A DNA stretch of 64,000 nucleotides from Serripes groenlandicus (Eukaryota; Mollusca; Bivalvia; Cardiida; Cardiidae): the NCBI GenBank assembly GCA_031761405.1, contig JASEVX010000008.1:44799317-44863316 (forward strand). Reading direction: 5' to 3'. The position numbers and the translations under genes are program-made. Under the pieces are notes generated by a model that saw only the letters and a list, made by a program, of their open reading frames with translations, was not told the DNA's origin and did not search any database. Shown in pieces: positions 44,774-54,654 of this stretch (the stretch's first letter is position 1; the number at the start of each line of letters is the position of its first letter).

Positions 44774-45201
44774 CACTTTTTTTTCTTTTTTTCTTCTTTG
44801 TTTTCATTAGCTAACAATTTTTGCAGAGGTTTATATTGTATTTTCATTAAAAAAGTAATTAAATACATTTTTGCACATAAATATTAGCTTCTTTGAAGAT
44901 TTTATTACTTGCAGTCACGGCTGAAATAGGTGGTTGGGATTTTCAAACTCTATTTTTTTTTAAATGAGATGGTAAAACATTTTCATTTTTTGGCATAATG
45001 TTCCCAAAAGGTTAAAGATAATTATTAATTCAATTCAATTCAATCCTTTATTGGCAAATATCGACAAAATTTGTCTTTGGCCATTTACAAATCGGAAGAA
45101 TATGGCTTAGACAAAAAAAAAAAAATACATATACAACTAAACAATATATCAAATAAATAGTATTTAGTATATCAAATGAAAAAGGTACACAATAAAATAT
45201 G

Positions 45202-48200
45202 TTAGGGAACTAACTTTCTTACGTCATCGCGAATAGCATAACATTCAGAAATATATCTACATAGATTAATTAATACTTTCTGCTTAGAACTAGACAGTAA
45301 TTTAATAAATTTACTTATGTTGGGCCATTGCATATTACCAAGATGTTTTTGTCTGATAACTGAATATTGTGGACAACACAACAGAAAATGATATTCATTT
45401 TCGATCAAGTTGGAAGAGCAAACTTTACAATGCCTCTGTTCTCTTGGAATACCATTAAAACGACCAGATTCAATTTCTAACTTATGTGAGCTTAATCTAA
45501 AACGAGCAAATACTTTAAGCCATTTGTTATTCGAAATAATATCCAGATAACTTTCATAAGAGAATTCTTTTTTGAACTTAGAATATAATTCTAACTTTGG
45601 CGAGTTATTAATTGACATATGCCAACTTTGAATAAATTGATCATATATTCTTCTTTTAAAGATTGTAAAATAATTACAGTTTCTATCAAAATTTAATCTA
45701 ATATGTGTAAGGCCCAGATGATCAATTATTGAATTAATCTTCTTTGCCCAACAATTAGTATTAATTGTATTACATTGATCCCAATATGAGTCATATAAGG
45801 GAGAGTTTATGTTCGACATTATCTTGCACCAAAACTTCAAAGAACGCTGTTTACAGATAACAGATAGAGGCAGTCTTCCAAATTCACCGTAAACTGCGTT
45901 ATTTGGCGTTTGTTTTTTAACACCTAGTAGATATCTCAGAAAACGTAAATGCAAATTATCAATATCTTTGAAAGTGTAGACACCCCAGACGTCTGCACCA
46001 TATAATAAAATAGGAACAACCATGGCATCGAACAGAGAAATCTTCGTTTTAATATCTAATGGATTTTTATCAAATATCTTTAACAAATTGCCATAAGCTC
46101 TTAAAGCTTGTCCTTGTAATGCTTTTATTGCTAAATTAAACGTGCCTGTGTAATTGAAGACAATGCCTAGATATGTAAAACTGTCCACAATTTCGATTAA
46201 TTTTCCATTAATATGAAACAATTGATCTTTGGGTGATCTTCTCTTTTCAAAAACACATATTTTAGTCTTATCTATGTTAATTTCAAGACTCCATTTACAA
46301 GAATAATCGTATATGCAGTCAATCTGTGCTTGAAGACTTACGGGATCAGTTGTAAATAAAACAATATCATCTGCAAATAAAATAAGGTACTTTGACAACA
46401 GTTGTATATCAGAATCGGTTAGTGCATTTAAATCAATGTTTTCAATTATATCATTTATGAAAAGCAAAAATAATAGAGGGGAAAGAGGCTCACCTTGCTT
46501 CAAACCAATTGTAACATTGAAACAATCAGATAAATTAGAACTATTTGTTAATTTGACACATGCCTGGACCACTGCATACATCGATTTAATCATTTTTGTC
46601 ATTTTACAACTGATACCAGATTGAATAAGTTTATGCCAAAGAGCGTCCCTCTCAACTGTGTCAAACGCCCTTTTATAATCGATAAATATACACCAGAGTT
46701 TCTTTTTATGTGCTAGAACCTTTTGAATTATGGAATGTAAAATAAAAACTGCATCAGTTGTAGAGTGTCCATCTCGAAAGCCAAATTGACAATCAGAGAA
46801 AACGTTATTAGACTCGCACCATTCATTCAACCTATTTCTTAACACTAAAGAAAACATTTTAGCAGTTATGTTAACCAATGTTATACCTCTATAACATTCC
46901 GGTTTATTTTTGTCACCCTTCTTAAACAAAGGAACAATAACACCCTTTGTCCAAGCATCGGGATAAATACCCGAATCATAAATAGTATTGAAAATACAGC
47001 AAAGATAAGGCGAAATAAACTCTTTACATTCAATGAAAAAATCAGCTACATTATTATCAACATCGCAGCTTTTATTTCTATTCATAGATGTTATAACCTT
47101 TTCTATCTCAGATGTAGTAATAGCTCTATCCAGTTCATTAATAAATTCATTATTTTCACTGTTAAAATTAAAAGTCTCATTTTGAGTTCTACTTTCGTTA
47201 GTAACGTTCGAAAAATACTGCGCGAAATCATCAACAGATAAATCCGACTGTATTTGCGACGACCTGTTAGATTTATTTACATGTTTCCAAAACTTACGCG
47301 GTGACTCTTTAGACAATTTAGAAAGCCTTGTCTTTTCTTTACTGTAAAATTTCCTTTTAGCAGTGCGTTTTGTTTTATTAAATTCTGACCTAGCGCTTAA
47401 TAAAAATATTCTATTTGCTAAATTTGGCTCAAATGTAAATTTCCGTTTTGCAGAATAGAATTTTGATTTTGCCTGCTTACAGGCTACATCAAACCAAGGT
47501 ATATTAACTTTTGGGGGTTGACAAGAACCAGCACATATTGTTTTACCGCAAAACGAGAAGGAAATATCAAATACTAGTGAGAACTCGCTCATACATTCAT
47601 TAATGTTAGTCTCGTTTGCAGATAAACGATCTATTATGCTTTGAAATAAATTCCTTTTGTCTTCTAAACAGTTAGATAGGTCATCTTTTATATCTGTATT
47701 CCACACTATCTTGTCTAAATAAGAAACATTTTTTGTACTTTGCATATTGTGCAAGTTACAATATAAATTAAATGACAAAGCACTGTGGTCACTAAATTCT
47801 GATAATGAGTGAACACAACAATTAGTTATAAAGTCAAAATTATAATAACTTGTAATTAAATAATCAACTGTACTATTTACAGGTCTACCCCTAAAAACAC
47901 CATGGTATGTGTAGTCTCCCTTTTCTAGCCGACCATTCACAATAGACAATTCATTTTCTATGCATAAAGATAACAGCTTTTTCCCAAATGTATTAACAGT
48001 GTTGTCACTGTTAATACGAGTGGGCAAAACTGCGTGCGTTTGACAGGGTAAATGTACAAATCGACTCAGACCATCATTTGAGATAAAATCACATTGTTCA
48101 CCCGTGCGTGAATTGAAGTCGCCTAGCAGGTAAACACTACCGGAACACGAATACTTTCGAATACTTGTATTTAAGTAATCAAAAAAATCAATATCATACA

Positions 48201-48582
48201 ATGGTGAATTAACATTCTTATAAACTTTCGAATCCTCTGGTGGAATGTAGCTCAAGCAGAAATACAAATCATTTTCCAAGTTAGAAATCGTTTTCGGTAT
48301 TTTAAACCATATAGCGCCTATAGGGTTTAATTCAATTAACTGAATGTATTTACCAATGCATTTTTTGAAATATACTATTACACCTCCACTATCTCGCTTT
48401 GCTCTGGTATTAAATCTTGGTCTCGGGCAACTATAATAATCATAACCCTCTAGCTCCAACACTGTTGATTTTGAGTGCCATGTTTCAGTAAATAACAAAA
48501 TGTCATAGTCACAGATGTAATTAAAAAAACTTTGGTCATTTAACTTTGATCTTAAACCCTGTACATTCCAGAGGATAAACAA
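45202..48582 (-). CDS. LINE-B ORF2: endonuclease-reverse transcriptase, 1,126 aa
   Basis: Intact frame. APE-type endonuclease in residues 1-270: WNVQG (N6), FTETW (E33), LLGDFNSR (D155, N157), STVDYL (D240), FSDHSAL (D265, H266). Linker 270-500. Reverse transcriptase about 540-830: YRGITLVNITAK, CQFGFRDGHSTTDAVF, CIFIDYKRAFDTVE (D635), GLKQGEPLSPLLFLLFIND, ILFADDIVLF (catalytic DD at 738-739), SFTYLGIVF. C-terminal CKVCSSNLIENEYHFLLCC is the zinc finger of zf-RVT type. It nicks DNA and copies its RNA onto the target (target-primed reverse transcription). No RNase H domain. Same general type as LINE-A but only distantly similar. Clade within the jockey-like group not assigned. Confidence 0.93.
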   Translation of the reverse strand: MFILWNVQGLRSKLNDQSFFNYICDYDILLFTETWHSKSTVLELEGYDYYSCPRPRFNTRAKRDSGGVIVYFKKCIGKYIQLIELNPIGAIWFKIPKTISNLENDLYFCLSYIPPEDSKVYKNVNSPLYDIDFFDYLNTSIRKYSCSGSVYLLGDFNSRTGEQCDFISNDGLSRFVHLPCQTHAVLPTRINSDNTVNTFGKKLLSLCIENELSIVNGRLEKGDYTYHGVFRGRPVNSTVDYLITSYYNFDFITNCCVHSLSEFSDHSALSFNLYCNLHNMQSTKNVSYLDKIVWNTDIKDDLSNCLEDKRNLFQSIIDRLSANETNINECMSEFSLVFDISFSFCGKTICAGSCQPPKVNIPWFDVACKQAKSKFYSAKRKFTFEPNLANRIFLLSARSEFNKTKRTAKRKFYSKEKTRLSKLSKESPRKFWKHVNKSNRSSQIQSDLSVDDFAQYFSNVTNESRTQNETFNFNSENNEFINELDRAITTSEIEKVITSMNRNKSCDVDNNVADFFIECKEFISPYLCCIFNTIYDSGIYPDAWTKGVIVPLFKKGDKNKPECYRGITLVNITAKMFSLVLRNRLNEWCESNNVFSDCQFGFRDGHSTTDAVFILHSIIQKVLAHKKKLWCIFIDYKRAFDTVERDALWHKLIQSGISCKMTKMIKSMYAVVQACVKLTNSSNLSDCFNVTIGLKQGEPLSPLLFLLFINDIIENIDLNALTDSDIQLLSKYLILFADDIVLFTTDPVSLQAQIDCIYDYSCKWSLEINIDKTKICVFEKRRSPKDQLFHINGKLIEIVDSFTYLGIVFNYTGTFNLAIKALQGQALRAYGNLLKIFDKNPLDIKTKISLFDAMVVPILLYGADVWGVYTFKDIDNLHLRFLRYLLGVKKQTPNNAVYGEFGRLPLSVICKQRSLKFWCKIMSNINSPLYDSYWDQCNTINTNCWAKKINSIIDHLGLTHIRLNFDRNCNYFTIFKRRIYDQFIQSWHMSINNSPKLELYSKFKKEFSYESYLDIISNNKWLKVFARFRLSSHKLEIESGRFNGIPREQRHCKVCSSNLIENEYHFLLCCPQYSVIRQKHLGNMQWPNISKFIKLLSSSKQKVLINLCRYISECYAIRDDVRKLVP

Positions 48583-48603
48583 AAGCTGTTCACTACCACA
48601 CCC

Positions 48604-49080
48604 CTATGTAAAGCCCGAGGTACCTACAGTATCGATAGTGTACATTTTACCATCTATGTATAGTTTATCATATGATAGGGTAGCAGTTCTACCTGCATTA
48701 CGCGCTTTCATCAATGCTTCGGATAAATACTTTCTTTTCTCCTGGATCCCTTTCGGAAATTGCTCAGTAACTCTAAACTGTGACTCCTTTAACTCACTCG
48801 AAGCACGGTTTTTAATAAGCATTTTGTCTGGATAGTGGTTAAATTTAACGACAATCGGTCGAGTTTTGTCCTTGTTGTATTTCCCAAGTCTGTGTGCTCT
48901 CTCAATTTTGATTGCATCATGAGCGTCCGATATTTTCAACGTATCACGACAGAAATCATGGATAGATTTGGTGCAGATTTCAGCTCGTCTAGATTCAAAC
49001 GAATCACACTCACGGAAACCCATAAAAAGAAGGTTATCCCGCATGGAACGGGCCTGTAAATCCAAGATGTCCTCTCGCAC
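48604..49080 (-). CDS. LINE-B ORF1 C-terminal part, 158 aa
   Basis: Contains RSMRDNLLFMGFRE, KIERAHRLGKYNKDKTRPIV, KFNHYPDKMLIKNR and FRVTEQFPKGIQEKRKYL, the RRM-like and C-terminal region of L1-type ORF1 (Transposase_22) nucleic-acid chaperones. The usual N-terminal coiled coil is missing and sequence loses resemblance just upstream of 49083, so the Met at 49080 is likely internal to the original protein. Confidence 0.8.
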   Translation of the reverse strand: MREDILDLQARSMRDNLLFMGFRECDSFESRRAEICTKSIHDFCRDTLKISDAHDAIKIERAHRLGKYNKDKTRPIVVKFNHYPDKMLIKNRASSELKESQFRVTEQFPKGIQEKRKYLSEALMKARNAGRTATLSYDKLYIDGKMYTIDTVGTSGFT

Positions 49081-49083
49081 CCA

Positions 49084-50460
49084 GAAAATAATAAAGAACA
49101 GGTCATGAGTATTTCTAGAACTTGTTCATTTTGCTTTTAAAGGTCGATGTTCCAATTTTACGCGATCAAAACAGTATGTTAAAATTGTAATACCATATGG
49201 CTATTTAAGTACAGTTTGATTATGTTTGTTGGTGATGTAATCAATAATGTATTATTTCTGAAAGCAAATATATGTCTTGTTACTTTGATAACAAATTATT
49301 ACCAAGATGTTGAAAAATAAATGAAATAAAGGATTTTCTTGTCTCTCGGGTGATGTCGTTTTTATCGAAAATTCTGAAATAGGGGTAGGGTAATTCAAAT
49401 TAAAATAAAATTGTTATTTGACGGTAAATTTCTTTTAAATTTTGTTTTTGAATCCAGGAAATGATACACATTAAGAAATGATCAAGCTGATCATAGTTTG
49501 AAATGATGCCCATTACGCATCTAATACCTTAAAGTAACTCGTATCGTTTTCATAGCGGTAATGACTCAGATCTGAGGGCTTAATCAACACTTGCATATTC
49601 TACACAAGCAGTATAGACTCAGTTAAAAGGGCTTAATGGACACATGAATATTCTACACAAGCAGTATCAATGTTCAATGAAAGGAAGATCTCAAATATAA
49701 AAGAAGAAACACGGTAATGATTAACTTATTAACTCATTTTCTAAAGGTGACAAATAACACTTTAAAACATTTGGCAGCTTATCTTTATATCACAGCACAA
49801 GGTCGTCAAAAAAAACCTCTTATATTTAATAACATCACTAATTGTAAATCACCAACATAGTTATTCAATAAAAAATATAGATTTTAAAATTAGGCATCAT
49901 CCCTCTCTCCCTCTTTAATTATCTACCTATCATTTAGCAATAATAACTGTTAATAATTAAAACATTTATAAAAACATTTATTTATTTTTAATTAAGAATC
50001 TAGGGGATTGCGACAATCCAACCGGGGAAATTTGACTACCTTGAACTTTTGTGTAGGGGATTTCCGACAGGTTTCATCGTGTTCCTATATGTTCCTGGTC
50101 ATCTTTTTTCCAAATATTCTAAGCATTTGGAAAAATAGACATATTTAAATTACTTAAGTCAATCTACATACTTGGATAACAGACAGTAGCTGCTCCTGAT
50201 CTGTGTGTGATTATTGGTAGATGGCGATTTCAAGCTTTCTATAATTCTGTAATATTCTGTCTTTGGAATCAGATACTTATGACATACTTCATATCTTTTG
50301 AACAACTCTTGCCTGAAAACGTCTTCCATACTATCAGAAGACATCTTGCATGAAAGTAAATCTATACTGAATGGGCTGAACCGGGATGCCTTTTTAATAG
50401 GACAGGCCTCAGGTGAAGCCTTTTGCCAGGCTCACACCTATTGACCTGGTGTGACTCAAA
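49084..50460. other. Non-coding interior of the Ginger-like element
   Basis: AT-rich. One partial direct repeat (ATTCTACACAAGCAGTAT at about 49597 and 49660). No exon supported. Confidence 0.45.
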
Positions 50461-50463
50461 ATA

Positions 50464-50661
50464 ATTGACATATGGTCAGACAGACACCCAGGCCCACCCC
50501 TATTGTCCTGACAAACACCTTTTTCCTGGTAGTGCACATCAGTAGAAGTGGCTTCCTGACACATTGACATATGGTCAGACAGACACCCAGGCCCACCCCT
50601 ATTGTCCTGACAAACACCTTTTTCATGGTAGTGCACATCAGTAGAAGTGGCTTCCTGACAC
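50464..50661 (+). repeat. 99-bp tandem duplication
   Basis: TTGACATATGGTCAGACAGA through GTAGAAGTGGCTTCCTGACA occurs twice, 99 bp apart, with one substitution noticed. The 75- and 90-codon open frames crossing it are by-products. Confidence 0.93.
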
Positions 50662-50692
50662 TGTTTGTGCTAATGAGTGATGTAATAATCAG

Positions 50693-51749
50693 AAACAAGA
50701 GGGCCATGATGGCCCTGGAATCGCTCACCTGATTTTTTTTTTCACTTTAGCTATATTAGCCCCGCCATCTGGCAAACATAGTTTCCGACCAATCGACTTG
50801 GCTTGAAGGAATCTGATAGAGGGTCACCCTAGGAACATTTCTACAAAATTATTTGAAAATCGGCCTGACACTTTTGGAGGAGAAGATTTTTTAAGTTTTC
50901 ACTACAGCCATAAAAGACAAAATAGCCCCGACCCCTTGTGGCCATGTTTTTTGACCAATCAACATGGCTTGAAGGAATCTGATAGAGGGTCATCCAAGGA
51001 ACATTTCTACAAAATTATTTGAAAATCGGCCTGACACTTTTGGAGAAGAAGATTTTTTAAGTTTGCACTATAGCTATATAAGGCAAAATAGCCCCGCCCC
51101 CCCCTGGCGGCCATAATTTTTGACCAATCAACATGGCTTAAAGGAATCTGATAGAGGGTCATCCAAGGAACATTTCTACAAAATTATTTGAAAATCAGCC
51201 TGACACTTTTGGAGGAGAAGATTTTTTAAGTTTTCACTATAGCCGTATAAGGCAAAAAAGCCCCGCCCCCCTGGCGGCCATGTTTTTCGACCAATCAACA
51301 TGGCTTCAAGGAATCTGATAGAGAGTCACCCAAGGAACATTTCTACAAAATAAGTTCAAAATCTGCCAACCAATTTGGGAGGAGAAGAATTTTGAAGTTT
51401 TTTTTCGTTTCGTTGCCATGGAAACCAGAATTCTGCATGGATCCCAATAATTTGAAGGAATTCTGGTGAGGTCATTGAGAGGATGCTTTCTGTGAAGTTT
51501 CATCCCAATTGACCCACTGGTTACTGAGGAGAAGATGTTGAAGATTTTTTAAGTTTTCACTATAACCATAAAAGGCAAAATAGCCCCGCCCCCTGGCGGC
51601 CATGTTTTTCAACCAATCAACATGGCTTGAAGGAATCTGATAGATGGTCACCCAAGGAACATTTCTACAAAATTATTTGAAAATCGGCCTGACACTTTTG
51701 GAGGAGAAGATTTTTTAAGTTTGCACTATAGCCATATAAGGTAAAATAG

Positions 51750-51786
<37 letters not shown>

Positions 51787-52153
51787 TGGCGGCCATGTTT
51801 TTCGACCAATCAACATGGCTTGAAGGAATCTGATAGAGGGTCACCCAAGGATCATTTCTACAAAATAATTTGAAAATCGGCCTGACACTTTCGGAGGAGA
51901 AGATTTTTTAAGAATTTTGAAGTTTTTTTCATTTCGTTGCCATGGAAACCAGAATTCTGCATGGATCCCAAAAATGTTAAGGAATTCTGGTGAGGACATT
52001 GAGAGGATGCTTTCTGTGAAGTTTCATCCCAGTTGACCCACCGGTTACAGAGGAGAAAATGTTGACGGACGACGGACGACGGACAACGGACGCCGGACAT
52101 AGGGCGATCACAATAACTCACCCTGAGCACTTCGTGCACAGGTGAGCTAAAAA
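50693..52153. mobile_element. Hairpin-ended dispersed repeat inside the Ginger-like element
   Basis: Starts AAACAAGAGGGCCATGATGG and ends CCTGAGCACTTCGTGCACAG then GTGAGCTAAAAA. It has seven or so internal units plus the CCATGGAAACC block twice, and a GGACGACGGAC tract before the hairpin. Same family and orientation as 7354-8944. Confidence 0.88.
51750..51786 (+). repeat. Poly-C run (37 C)
   Basis: Uninterrupted. Same relative position as the 21-C run at 7762. Confidence 0.95.
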
Positions 52154-52347
52154 ACCACAACTGTATAGTAAGTTAACTAAAATAGAATTACACAGATTTA
52201 CTGAAATCAGCCAGTAAGATAGTGTAAAATCCCTGCCCATATTTCAGGGATTTCATGAAATTACTGGAAACAGTAATTTCGCGAAATTACTGAAATTTTC
52301 AGGGATTTCATGAAATCACTGGTTTCACAATCTTACTGTAACATATA

Positions 52348-52590
52348 TATATATAATAAGTCAACCACTATCTCGTTTGGCACCCTTTGTTTGTTGTCTT
52401 CTGTTTACAATACACTTGTGAAAATTAGTTACGTCATAACTGAATATATCATTTGACCATGTTTCTGTAAACAGTAGAATGTCATGCCGATTAAACAAAT
52501 CAATCATTTCTTCAGAATCTAATTTATTGAAACGCTTGCCTATCAACCCTTGCACATTAAATAAACAAAATATCTCCTTCTACGCTATCC
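52348..52590 (-). pseudogene. LINE-A segment 1: endonuclease N-terminus
   Basis: FCLFNVQGLIGKRFNKL then HDILLFTETWSNDIF (catalytic Glu) and GAKRDSG, a stop (GGA to TGA) and LIIYI up to the Ginger-like insertion. The downstream part resumes at 43360. Region 52590-52949 (minus) holds a Ser/Thr/Lys-rich open frame with TTTGKGTEKPVES that may be the end of ORF1. Confidence 0.8.
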
Positions 52591-53083
52591 TAATCACATG
52601 TCTTTTCTCTTTTCTGATTGGTTACTTGTTCACTACTTTTGTCATACGACTCAACCGGTTTCTCGGTTCCCTTCCCTGTTGTTGTTGGTGTTCCAAAAAT
52701 AGACACCGGCTCATTCGTGCTGTCACGTGCTGCACGTGCGCTATTTTTAGTATGTGGTTTTCCAGCCGCATGTGCATTCGTTTTTCGATTTTGTGTTGGA
52801 GATTGTTCCTTTTTAATATAAGTGCCTATTTTGTTGGGACTATCTTCTTTGGATAAAGTTTCAGTGTTTTCAGGTAAGACTTGTTCAACAGTTTTATTGC
52901 TGTAAGAATTGGTATGGTATTGCTTACCTCCATGTCTACAGCAGACCAATACACAACTACATGTTTGGAATCAAAGTATAAATGGTGAAGCAAACTACTT
53001 TCCGAGTTTGAAAGGTTAAATCGGTTTTGTCCACAAAAAGGTGGTCTCAGTAGCCTTTTGCTTGCTTGCTTCAACATATTCGG

Positions 53084-53346
53084 ACCGCGATAGCTCAGTC
53101 GGTAACGATGAGGGCTATCCATTAAGGAATCGTGGGTTCGAACCCAGAGTATGTCTTTCTTTCCAATGATTGATAAAAGCTATTTTGAATAACGTCAACC
53201 GCCTCCCTCCGATGGACTAAATAGTCTACGTGGGAGGGTAGTCAGTTATCTGGGAAATATATTTAACGAAGTAATGTTTCGAGAAAACCAGGAAAAACAG
53301 GTAAACTGGCCACCGTGTTTAACGAAAAGTTTCTTAACGGCGTTAC
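53084..53346 (+). mobile_element. tRNA-headed SINE, diverged
   Basis: Head GACCGCGATAGCTCAGTCGG with A box and GTGGGTTCGAACCCAGAGTA with B box at tRNA spacing. The body shares AGAAAACCAGG, GTAAACTGGCCACCG and TTAACGGCGTTA with the 55083 SINE. Confidence 0.78.
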
Positions 53347-54211
53347 ACGCAAATGGAGCAATGCTGCACCATAACACCAAAGGCTCCACCATTATTTGAG
53401 TTACTGACCCGGTCATGTAATGAGAAGTATCTCTTTACTATGCGTGTATTTTCCTTGAGACACAATAGATGATACACACTTTAAATCTCAGGATGGGATA
53501 GGGGAGGGGGTACATAATTAGTCTGGATTACCTGCCCCTACCACTATGTTACGGGTCAGGCATACTAGAAAAATGGCGGCTCCCACAGTACCATTGTGTT
53601 ACAGTTAAAGTCAAGGTTGTATGTTGGGCACTTTCATCGCAGTATTTTTTTCGTGTGAATATTATAACCAAGAAGTCATTGGTAAGTTTATATTGTATGG
53701 CCTTTCCTGCTAACCGTTGTTTTATAATGCATTCGTTAAGTATACGTACTTCAGTTGCCTTGTAATTTCGGATAAATGTTACCTTTAATTTCGCATAACC
53801 TACGAGTATATGTTAGCCACATGGAATATAACTAGGTTTAAAAATAGGAGTAAATGAAAAGAAAAGTGTATAGAAGCAACATATTTGCAATTACTTTGAA
53901 AGAATACACAATATTTAGTCAAATAAATGAAAGGTTCATTCACAATCGGTCAGAAATGAATGTATATTTTCTAATACAGAGTTCCCAGTCCACATGACTT
54001 CTAAATGGCTTTTGAAGGGTCTTGATATTTTGTCTTCAAATCTCTATCCTTAGGCTACAAATACCCGATCGTCCCCCATATATAAAAACAACCAACCCAA
54101 TGTGTTGTCATTGTGTTCTTCTAGAACGAAAATAACGAATGTCCATTATCCTATGTTTATTTCTTGAAACTGAAATAAATAATATTTTCCTTCCTATTGT
54201 ATTTGTAGATT
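53347..54211. other. Non-coding; possible YY1-type motif
   Basis: AAAATGGCGGC at about 53572 matches the YY1 consensus. It could mark the promoter of the exon at 54212, but nothing else supports a transcript start. Confidence 0.35.
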
Positions 54212-54409
54212 ATGGACCATATATACTCTAGGACAGTTACACCTAAATATACTGATACTAGTGATAGTCAAAAGACACCAAGCTTTCTTCATGTTGCTCA
54301 CGGGTATTTTAATGGCAGTAAACCTGCAACAACACCAGAGAAGAAAGAAACAGTTTCAAAGAGGAAACGTGATTCCTCAACAGACACATTTAGACATATC
54401 TGGAGCAGA
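54212..54409 (+). CDS. Candidate exon, unknown protein, truncated by a MITE
   Basis: After TTTGTAGATT a frame opens with MDHIYSRTVTPKYTDTSDSQ, then FLHVAHGYFNGSKPA and a basic patch KRKRDSS. It stops at 54409 where family-B MITE sequence begins. No family recognised; might be the 5' coding exon of a gene whose rest is lost. Confidence 0.3.
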
Positions 54410-54593
54410 TGACTTTTGATAACATTGTGGCAAAAGGTGAAATTGGTCATTATGAGTAATTTACACTTTTGTCACAATGTTCTCAACTTCATTAACAAAA
54501 TAAACTTTCATTCATACAGTTTTCTATGCTTTTGCTTTTGTCTTGGTGTTTTCAAATCCTCTGCTGTCTTGTTCAAGTCGGAAAGGGTTTAAT
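54405..54593. mobile_element. TTAA-family MITE (family B)
   Basis: GAGCAGATGACTTTTGATAA, GGCAAAAGGTGAAATTGGTC, TTTTGTCACAATGTTCTCAA, ending GGAAAGGGTTTAA. The left end is missing. Confidence 0.7.
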
Positions 54594-54618
54594 TCCATAA
54601 GATAGCCACTTTGCGTGT

Positions 54619-54652
54619 TTACCTCACCTGTGCACAAAGTGCTCAAGGTGAG
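54619..54652. mobile_element. Terminal fragment of the hairpin-ended repeat
   Basis: CTCACCTGTGCACAAAGTGC then TCAAGGTGAGC, only the hairpin end of the 40757 family, abutting the RecQ fragment. Confidence 0.75.
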
Positions 54653-54654
54653 CT

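Larger units (their letters stand above)
45020..49083 (-). mobile_element. LINE-B: nearly complete non-LTR retrotransposon
   Basis: Minus-strand order: truncated ORF1 (49080-48604), 21-nt gap, ORF2 (48582-45202), about 180-bp 3' UTR with an internal T/A run and the end AATAAAGGATTGAATTGAAT TG, i.e. a short ATTGA repeat instead of poly-A. The 5' end is lost just before the ORF1 start. I found no clear target duplication. Confidence 0.88.
43365..52343 (-). mobile_element. 8,979-bp Ginger-like DNA transposon with later insertions
   Basis: Inverted ends start TGTTACAGTAAGATTGTGAA ACC and match for at least 70 bp. They are flanked by TATA on both sides (43361-43364, 52344-52347) inside a TA-rich stretch of LINE-A, whose endonuclease continues on either side (RDSG ... 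LIIYI | VHDKPKKYVSF). It carries a KRBA2-type integrase. TGTNR tips, 4-bp duplications and Gypsy-like integrases are what I recall for Ginger transposons. LINE-B, a tRNA-like sequence and the 50693-52153 repeat lie inside, so the original element was much shorter. Confidence 0.78.

Noticed and set aside
52479..52856. Plus-strand frames of 125 and 67 codons
   Set aside because: Antisense of LINE-A ORF1/ORF2 sequence.
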